From positions 166,310 through 230,309 of the forward strand of contig MU603930.1 in the NCBI GenBank assembly GCA_025201845.1: a stretch of DNA of 64,000 nucleotides, read 5' to 3'. Below the pieces are notes generated by a model that saw nothing but the letters and a program-made list of their open reading frames with translations, was not told where the DNA came from and did not search any database. A program made the translations under genes and the position numbers. This document shows, in pieces, positions 58,706 to 64,000 of the stretch; position 1 is the first letter of the stretch, and every line of letters starts with the position of its first letter. The DNA comes from Martensiomyces pterosporus (lineage: Eukaryota; Kickxellomycota; Kickxellomycetes; Kickxellales; Kickxellaceae).

Positions 58706-61700
58706 CTAGACACCAGCAGCACCGCTTGCATCCTTGCAGTCTGCGATGCTGGCTGGCGGCTGTGCAGCACTGCTATTGCCCTCAGCGCTCTCGCTGTCGC
58801 CACTAAGGTCGTCCGAGTCGTCCGAGTCCTCGATTCCAACCAGCTCGTTCTTTAGGGCAACCGTCTGCTTCTGAACCTCCCTTGGAACGTTGGACGAGTA
58901 GCGAAGCGTGATGGTTGGCGTGGTTTCCACCACATCGACGTTTCCGTGGCCGGCAATGTGAAGCTCGTCGATCTTCAGGTTGGCCAGCAGCGGCTGACGG
59001 TGGTATGATGAGGATTGCCGGCTGGGGGGCTCGGACGCCGTTGGGCTGGCGCTGATGTTTTTGTGCCTCAGCTGCGCAATGCTGAGGGACGATGCCGCTC
59101 CAACCGTGCCTGACCGAGAAGCAGCGCGGTCGGCAGAGGGGATATCTATTGGCTTCGCGCCGGCAGGGACTGGCTGCTGCTCATGCTTGCTGCCGGCCGC
59201 CTGGCCATCGTTAGCGCCCAGCAGCGCATCTTGCGGCAGGGCATCGCTTGTTGGCGTGGCGTAGCCTTCGGACGAGTGAATCTCGCGGCTGTGGCTGTGC
59301 ATCTCAAACGACGCAGCATAGTCGCTGGGCGACAGGTACACTGGCGACCCGTTTCTGGGATCCGAGCGGCCCGGGTACGCATGCGACACGTTTCCATGGG
59401 TGGACTCCTCGCGGTGAATCAGTGTGTCGCGCAGCAGGTCTTCGTGGTCGGGCGACGGAGCCCGCGAGTTCTCCCGGGTGATGCCGGGGCTGATCTGCGA
59501 CGGCCAGACATGGCCCATGTGGCTGTCGTTGCAGCCCTGGTCATGGCCGCCAGATACGGAGAGGCTGGATGGCACCCCCTGAATGTTGAGGTCAGCAGAT
59601 GCCAGCTGGCTCTTATGCTCATGCCCGTGCCCATGGCCCGCCTGGCTGGCTGGCTGGATGTTGGGCGTTGACGCCCCAGCTGGCGTTGCAGCTGCTGACT
59701 GGAACGCCGACCGAATTGCGCCGGTGTCAACGGCGGCTTTGTCTCTGGGCGACAAGTCTGTCTTTGCAGTTGGCGGTGCGTTGGTTGTAGGCGGGGTTGG
59801 GAGCGGCATTTCGTGGGCCGTGTCCTCTGTAGGCGTCCACACCTCGTCCACATCCCAAGTGTCGGACACTGCGTTGGGTGACTTTGCCGGCTGCGTCTTC
59901 AGGGGTTTGATGCCTACGGGCGCAACCGGTGCATTGCTGTCTTGTGTGCTGACAGCAGCGACAGATGAGCTCAGCGGCTGCTCGTGCGCTGGGAAGCGCC
60001 CAGCACCACCGTCGGGTCTGGCGACGGGGGTTGCCACACCGCTGCCTTCTCCGGCAGCCGCAGCCTTGGCGCCGGCGGGCGGTCCGCCGCCACTGGCCTT
60101 GAGTGTGCCACCGCGCTTGAGTGTCTTTGGCTTGGCGCGGTGGGTGTCAACGGCGTCGATATCGATCTTGTACGTCTGGATGTCACAGCCATAGGCAGTC
60201 CACGTCAGCTTCATGACAGTGTGCAGCGGGATCTTCAGGTAGGGCAGCTCATCGGGGCCAATGTCCAAGAAGTACGCGTATATGCAGCGCAGAACGGCCT
60301 GGTGGGAGATGATCATGATGTTCTGCTGGCGCTCAAGCTCCATGATCACCGGCTCCAGGCGCAGAACCACGTCGCGATAAGACTCGCCGCCGCGGTAGCG
60401 GAACTCAAACTTGTTCTCGTCCCTCATGGCGTACTCCTCGGGGTACTCGCGCTCGACATCCTCGTAGGTGAGCCCGTCGCACAGGCCAGCGTCAAGCTCA
60501 TCGAGCGCCTTCCACTGCATCTTCTTGTAAGGAAGCCCCGCAGCAGTCTCGTTTGTGCGCCTCATGGTCGACGTCCAAACGGTGAGCGGCTGGTCGCCCA
60601 GGAGCTTCGAAATGAGGCTGGGCAGCGCATCAGCATACTTCTTCCCGTTGGGGCTCAGGCTGGGGTCGCCACCAAGCCTCTGCGTGAGGTTGTAGATGCT
60701 TTCGCCGTGGCGGCTGAACAGAACCGAGCGCGTGGCGATGTGGATGTTCATCAGGAAGTACACAATGCGCGACTCAAGGTAGCTGGTAATGCGGTTGATC
60801 ACCACCTTGGAGCCAACGTTGATCTTGCGCGCGTACGACGACTGCCTCTCGTCGTACTCCTCGAGCGTCGGGTCCGTGGGCGGAAGTGGGTACGGCTTCT
60901 TGGCCAAGGGCCGGGTGCCATCGCCGCCCACTGGCTCATAGACCTCGCTGTAGTGGTCGATGCGGTGGTGGAAGTCGTCCATCACATGCTTCACGTCCTG
61001 GACGCCCTTGTAGTCGGGGCTGGTGCGCTTGACCTCGCGGATGTTCATGTCGACAAGGTCGTTGTCGTCGCACCAGCTTTCGCAGAACATCACCTCGACG
61101 TTGCGCTTGCGGCATTCGTCCGTGAGCATCTTGCGGCGTGCGCGCGTGGAGTTGGTGGCATCGTAGATCGCCACGCCGTTGTGCACGTCCTCGAACCACT
61201 GGAGCATGTCGTTGAGCGCAAGAACAGCGCACTTGAATCTCTGCTCAATGGCCACCGGGTTGTGCGGGTCAAAGAAGCTATGGTCAAGCTGCGCACCAAC
61301 AATCTTCCTCCGGTACTCCCCAACGTTGAACACGCGGCAGTTGACTCCGAGCCAGGCAAGATAGCGTGACACTACAGGGCACGAGAAAAGCGGGCATGCG
61401 GGTGCGTGGGAGCATCAGCTAGCAGCCCCAGAGAATGCAACACGGAAACAGCAGCAGCAGCAGCAGCAGCGGCGCCTGTGGGCGGCAGTGTGATTCCGGG
61501 TGCATATTGGCTGCTGGCTTGTGCGCATCCTTCAGCGCAGGGGGAGTTCCATGCTTTCCCAAGAATCTGCGGCACTGCGTCTGTTTACTTCTGGCTCTAC
61601 CGGTCTTTCGAGCTGGTGCTCTGAGCAATCAGACAGCCATATTGAGCGCACGTGTGTGCCTGCGGTGCATCCAAGCACGCGTGTATATATGCACCGGCAG

Positions 61701-62187
61701 CAACCACAGCGGCGCATGTGGAGGGTGCGCAAGGAGCCAAGTCGCTGGAGAGAAGGAGAGGCCTAGGGGCGCCAACGTACCTTTGTAGGATATGTAGGTC
61801 TTTCCGCGGGCGGGCAAGCCGACCATCTACAGAGCGCAAGCACGTAGCCAGTCACACACAAAAGAGCGCAAATAAGGATGGATTGCCGCTTGGCTGCACA
61901 TGAAAGCAGCATGGCACAGCAGCAGCAGCAGTCATAAATGGCATCGAGCACGGATTGAGCGTGGGTATCTTGCCTGGATTGGGGGAGAGGCTGAAGAACC
62001 TGACGCTGGATCCAGCAACTGACCCAGCCCAAGCGGGGACAATCTGAAGGGCGTGGAGAGGACGCTAGCGCCCAGATAGATGCAGCCAGCAACGCCCGGT
62101 AGGCGATGGCAGCATGCCGCCACTTTGAGAGGCACAGGAGGGCGACGGACTTACCACAACCACGATCCGAGTGCCGCCAGCCAGCAT
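58706..62187 (-). CDS. 6-phosphofructo-2-kinase / fructose-2,6-bisphosphatase, three exons
   Basis: Exons 62155-62187, 61781-61826 and 58706-61371 give 914 residues. The joins rebuild TRIVVVMVGLPARGKTYISY followed by KVSRYLAWLGVNCRVFNVGE, the kinase P-loop (G14-T21) and first helix. The kinase domain runs to about 235 (CESWCDDNDLVDMNI). The phosphatase domain follows, with R247-H248-G-E and second catalytic H383 in MIISHQAVLR. Both histidines are kept, so both activities are predicted, unlike yeast Pfk26. The enzyme sets fructose-2,6-bisphosphate, the switch between glycolysis and gluconeogenesis. After about residue 440 comes a disordered Ser/Pro/Ala-rich tail of some 470 residues with many SP/TP sites. 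An in-frame stop lies just upstream of the ATG. Confidence 0.94.
61449..61471. repeat. (CAG)n microsatellite in PFK-2 intron 2
   Basis: Seven to eight perfect CAG units inside the second intron (61372-61780) of the PFK-2 gene, so outside the coding sequence. Confidence 0.8.
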
Positions 62188-63136
62188 TTTTAGCGAGTGT
62201 CAGCCGGGTGCTACGAGATATGTGTGCGCTTGCAAGTGTCTGCCGCTTTGTTGCGTGCGGCAAAAACAAGAAAATAGATATGGCAGCGGCAGTGGCTCTT
62301 GGTCGTGTGCTGACTGCAGGGCAGGCGCCTTAGTAGAAAGAGCGCTTGAATTGGTGCGTAGGCAAAGCAAGAAAGAGCGGGTATAGTAGACAGGAAAAAA
62401 AAGCCTAAGAGCAAATTAGGGAAGAAGCACTGGAAAGCAGGACGAGGCGAGAAAAGGCGTTGATTAAAGGGGAGCTGCGTGTGCCCTCTTCAAGCGCTGC
62501 ACCATCGTATGCCCTGTTGACCAAGTGTGGAGCGCTGGTATTCCCAGCAAAGGGCTCGGTCCCAGGATGGATGGCGCTGTGTGGTGTGGTGCAGAGAAGA
62601 GAGCAGACAAAATTAGTAGCACACACAAAGCACGCACCCTCCCGACTGTGAAACAGCGCGGCTATGCGAGATTGCCATTTGTCTGCGCACTCGCAAGGCG
62701 GGGACGGAGGGACAAGAGGGATAAGAAGGGAAAGAGGGATCAGCCGAGCAGGTCAGTGCGCGGCGGCGGGAGGATCCGGAGAGCGACGCCAGGGAAGAAG
62801 TGCAGAGGCAGAGGCAGCGCAGCTCAACTGACAGGCAGGCCTGCCTTGCGCCATCGCGAAGAAAGAGGCGAGGCTGGCTGGAACGCAGAAACGAGAACAG
62901 GGACAGACACTGCAATTCTGACCCAGGTACACGCACATAATGTCCCCGGCAAAAGCCCTCCATTTGTGTTTGGCGCCCGCCTTCTGCATCGGGCAATTCG
63001 CAGCAAGTCACATACCTCGAGGTCAAGTGATCGCTGGTGGCAGCAGCAGCAGCAGCAGCGGCCAGCTCGAAGTAGAATGAGTGGGATTAATAAAAGGAAG
63101 CAGACAATAAAACGTTGCCGAGATATAAAACACTGG
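62188..63136. other. Intergenic region PFK-2 / VID27
   Basis: 950 bp between the PFK-2 start and the VID27 stop, both minus strand. Purine-rich on the plus strand around 62690-62830. A (CAG)6 run lies near 63041-63058. ORFs present are short and unsupported. Confidence 0.4.
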
Positions 63137-64000
63137 TTAGTAAGGAGAGTTGACAATGTCGCTTTGCGACGCCAGCTGCTTTGCTGGAGTGCGGACCATC
63201 AGGCTCTCGCGCGTGGGCTTCGCCAGCTGCGACCGCTTCACTGTCTGCACGTCGTTGGGCAAGGTGACCACGATGGACCTGTCTTGGCCAAAGCGGAAGT
63301 TGTCTGCCACCACAAGGTCTGGGTACTGCTTGATATGGTAGGCGTCGCCACGACCAGTGCCCAGAGCGCGGCGCAGGTTCCATGTGATGACGAAGGGCCC
63401 GGTGCTAGTGACAATCGTCTTCTCCGTGCGGTTGCCATCGGGCGACTGGTTGAACCTGGCCGGAGTGAAGGATACAGGTCCGCCCATGTACACGACGTGC
63501 TCGGGCTTGAGCTGCAGGCGCTTGGGCGCTGGCTTTTGAGCACTTGGGAACGATTTCTGGAATCCCGTGGCTCCCTTGGGGTCGTTAGGGATCTTTGTGT
63601 CGATGAGCAAGAGATACGTCTTGCATGTGGCAACCACATAGCGACCGTCGGACGTCACATCGACGCCGAGGATAGGCTCGCCCAATGCTGGAAGCACCGT
63701 CTTTGCGCGCACGCCAACGCGGTCAAACAGCCTAATCTCGCCCTTGCCGCTACCAACAACAACGGCTCCGCTGTCGGTCGTGGCTGCCGATGTAAAGTGG
63801 CTCTTTGTAGTGTATGCCTGCATCTCATTTTGCACAACCAGGCTGTCGCCGCCGATCCGAGGGTCGATCCGATAGATCATATTGTGGCTCAGGCCGATCA
63901 GCGTCTTGTCAGCAGTCATCTGCCCGTACTTCGTGTTGGGCGCCATGGACACCGTCGGGATATCCTCGTGCACCCTCCACTCCTCGACCACCTTTCCGTA
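63137..64000 (-). CDS. VID27: Vid27 family protein (C-terminal part)
   Basis: The open frame runs off the window, giving the last 287 residues of Vid27. It starts YGKVVEEWRVHEDIPTVSM and continues through beta-propeller blades: TLIGLSHNMIYRIDPR, AVVVGSGKGEIRLFDRVG, ILGVDVTSDGRYVVATCKTY and GPFVITWNLRRALGTGR. It ends in a basic tail. Vid27 proteins occur in fungi and plants. The yeast protein was linked to vacuolar import and degradation of fructose-1,6-bisphosphatase, though its molecular role is unclear. It sits next to the gene for PFK-2/FBPase-2, another regulator of the same metabolic switch. One such neighbour pair may be coincidence. Confidence 0.92.
   Translation of the reverse strand, partial: YGKVVEEWRVHEDIPTVSMAPNTKYGQMTADKTLIGLSHNMIYRIDPRIGGDSLVVQNEMQAYTTKSHFTSAATTDSGAVVVGSGKGEIRLFDRVGVRAKTVLPALGEPILGVDVTSDGRYVVATCKTYLLLIDTKIPNDPKGATGFQKSFPSAQKPAPKRLQLKPEHVVYMGGPVSFTPARFNQSPDGNRTEKTIVTSTGPFVITWNLRRALGTGRGDAYHIKQYPDLVVADNFRFGQDRSIVVTLPNDVQTVKRSQLAKPTRESLMVRTPAKQLASQSDIVNSPY

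Overview
The window is nuclear DNA of a fungus, most likely an early-diverging (non-Dikarya) lineage such as Kickxellomycotina. The fungal assignment rests on families that are fungal or mainly fungal (DUF1748, Vid27, DUF3605, Iml2/TTC39, mitochondrial cytochrome c peroxidase, Erg26). The lineage is an inference: it comes from gene content, including an MTA1-like MT-A70 methyltransferase and a RAD51AP1-like protein, plus sparse short introns. I could not run a phylogeny. About 36 protein genes are packed on both strands at roughly one per 1.8 kb. There are no tRNA or rRNA genes, CRISPR arrays or recognisable transposons. One assembly gap (36300-36469) interrupts a gene.

Layout. 1-8.9 kb: 5' end of a WDR83-like gene, divergent MT-A70 methyltransferase, RPL22, an orphan polytopic membrane protein, a DUF167 protein, a DHA2-type MFS transporter and a small coiled-coil protein. 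9-16.5 kb: PAP2 lipid phosphatase, a DUF3605 gene behind a long upstream region, a small orphan, and mitochondrial aconitase. 17-26.3 kb: RPL8 (eL8) with a large intron, the HECT ligase Hul5/UBE3C, a TATA-driven orphan, a SCOC-like protein and a three-exon RAD51AP1-like gene. 26.7-35.5 kb: cytochrome c peroxidase, Erg26, a three-exon PIN/auxin-efflux-like carrier, Rpb11, and a FAF2/UBXD8 homologue. 35.9-44.3 kb: tandem UNC93-like transporters (one gapped) and an Iml2/TTC39 protein. 44.9-51 kb: 3-hydroxyanthranilate dioxygenase, DUF1748, VPS34 and CCT1. 51.7-64 kb: an uncertain small ORF, a two-exon CYSTM protein, a four-exon SEC14-GOLD protein, a PSMG4-like proteasome chaperone, a tail-anchored protoglobin, a bifunctional PFK-2/FBPase-2 in three exons and the C-terminus of Vid27.

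Seven genes need splicing to be read correctly (RPL8, RAD51AP1-like, PIN-like, CCT1, CYSTM, SEC14-GOLD, PFK-2). I assembled them from donor/acceptor sites that restore conserved protein sequence. All 12 acceptors end in TAG.

No operon-like logic is visible. Most genes are housekeeping and independent, often in divergent or convergent pairs. Themes that recur are mitochondria (aconitase, Ccp1, DUF1748), protein quality control (Hul5, FAF2, CCT1, PSMG4, Iml2) and lipid or membrane biology (PAP2, Erg26, VPS34, SEC14). The most interesting items are the MTA1-like methyltransferase, the RAD51AP1-like protein, the membrane-anchored protoglobin, a candidate poison exon in RPL8, and a patchwork of identity between the tandem UNC93-like genes that suggests gene conversion.
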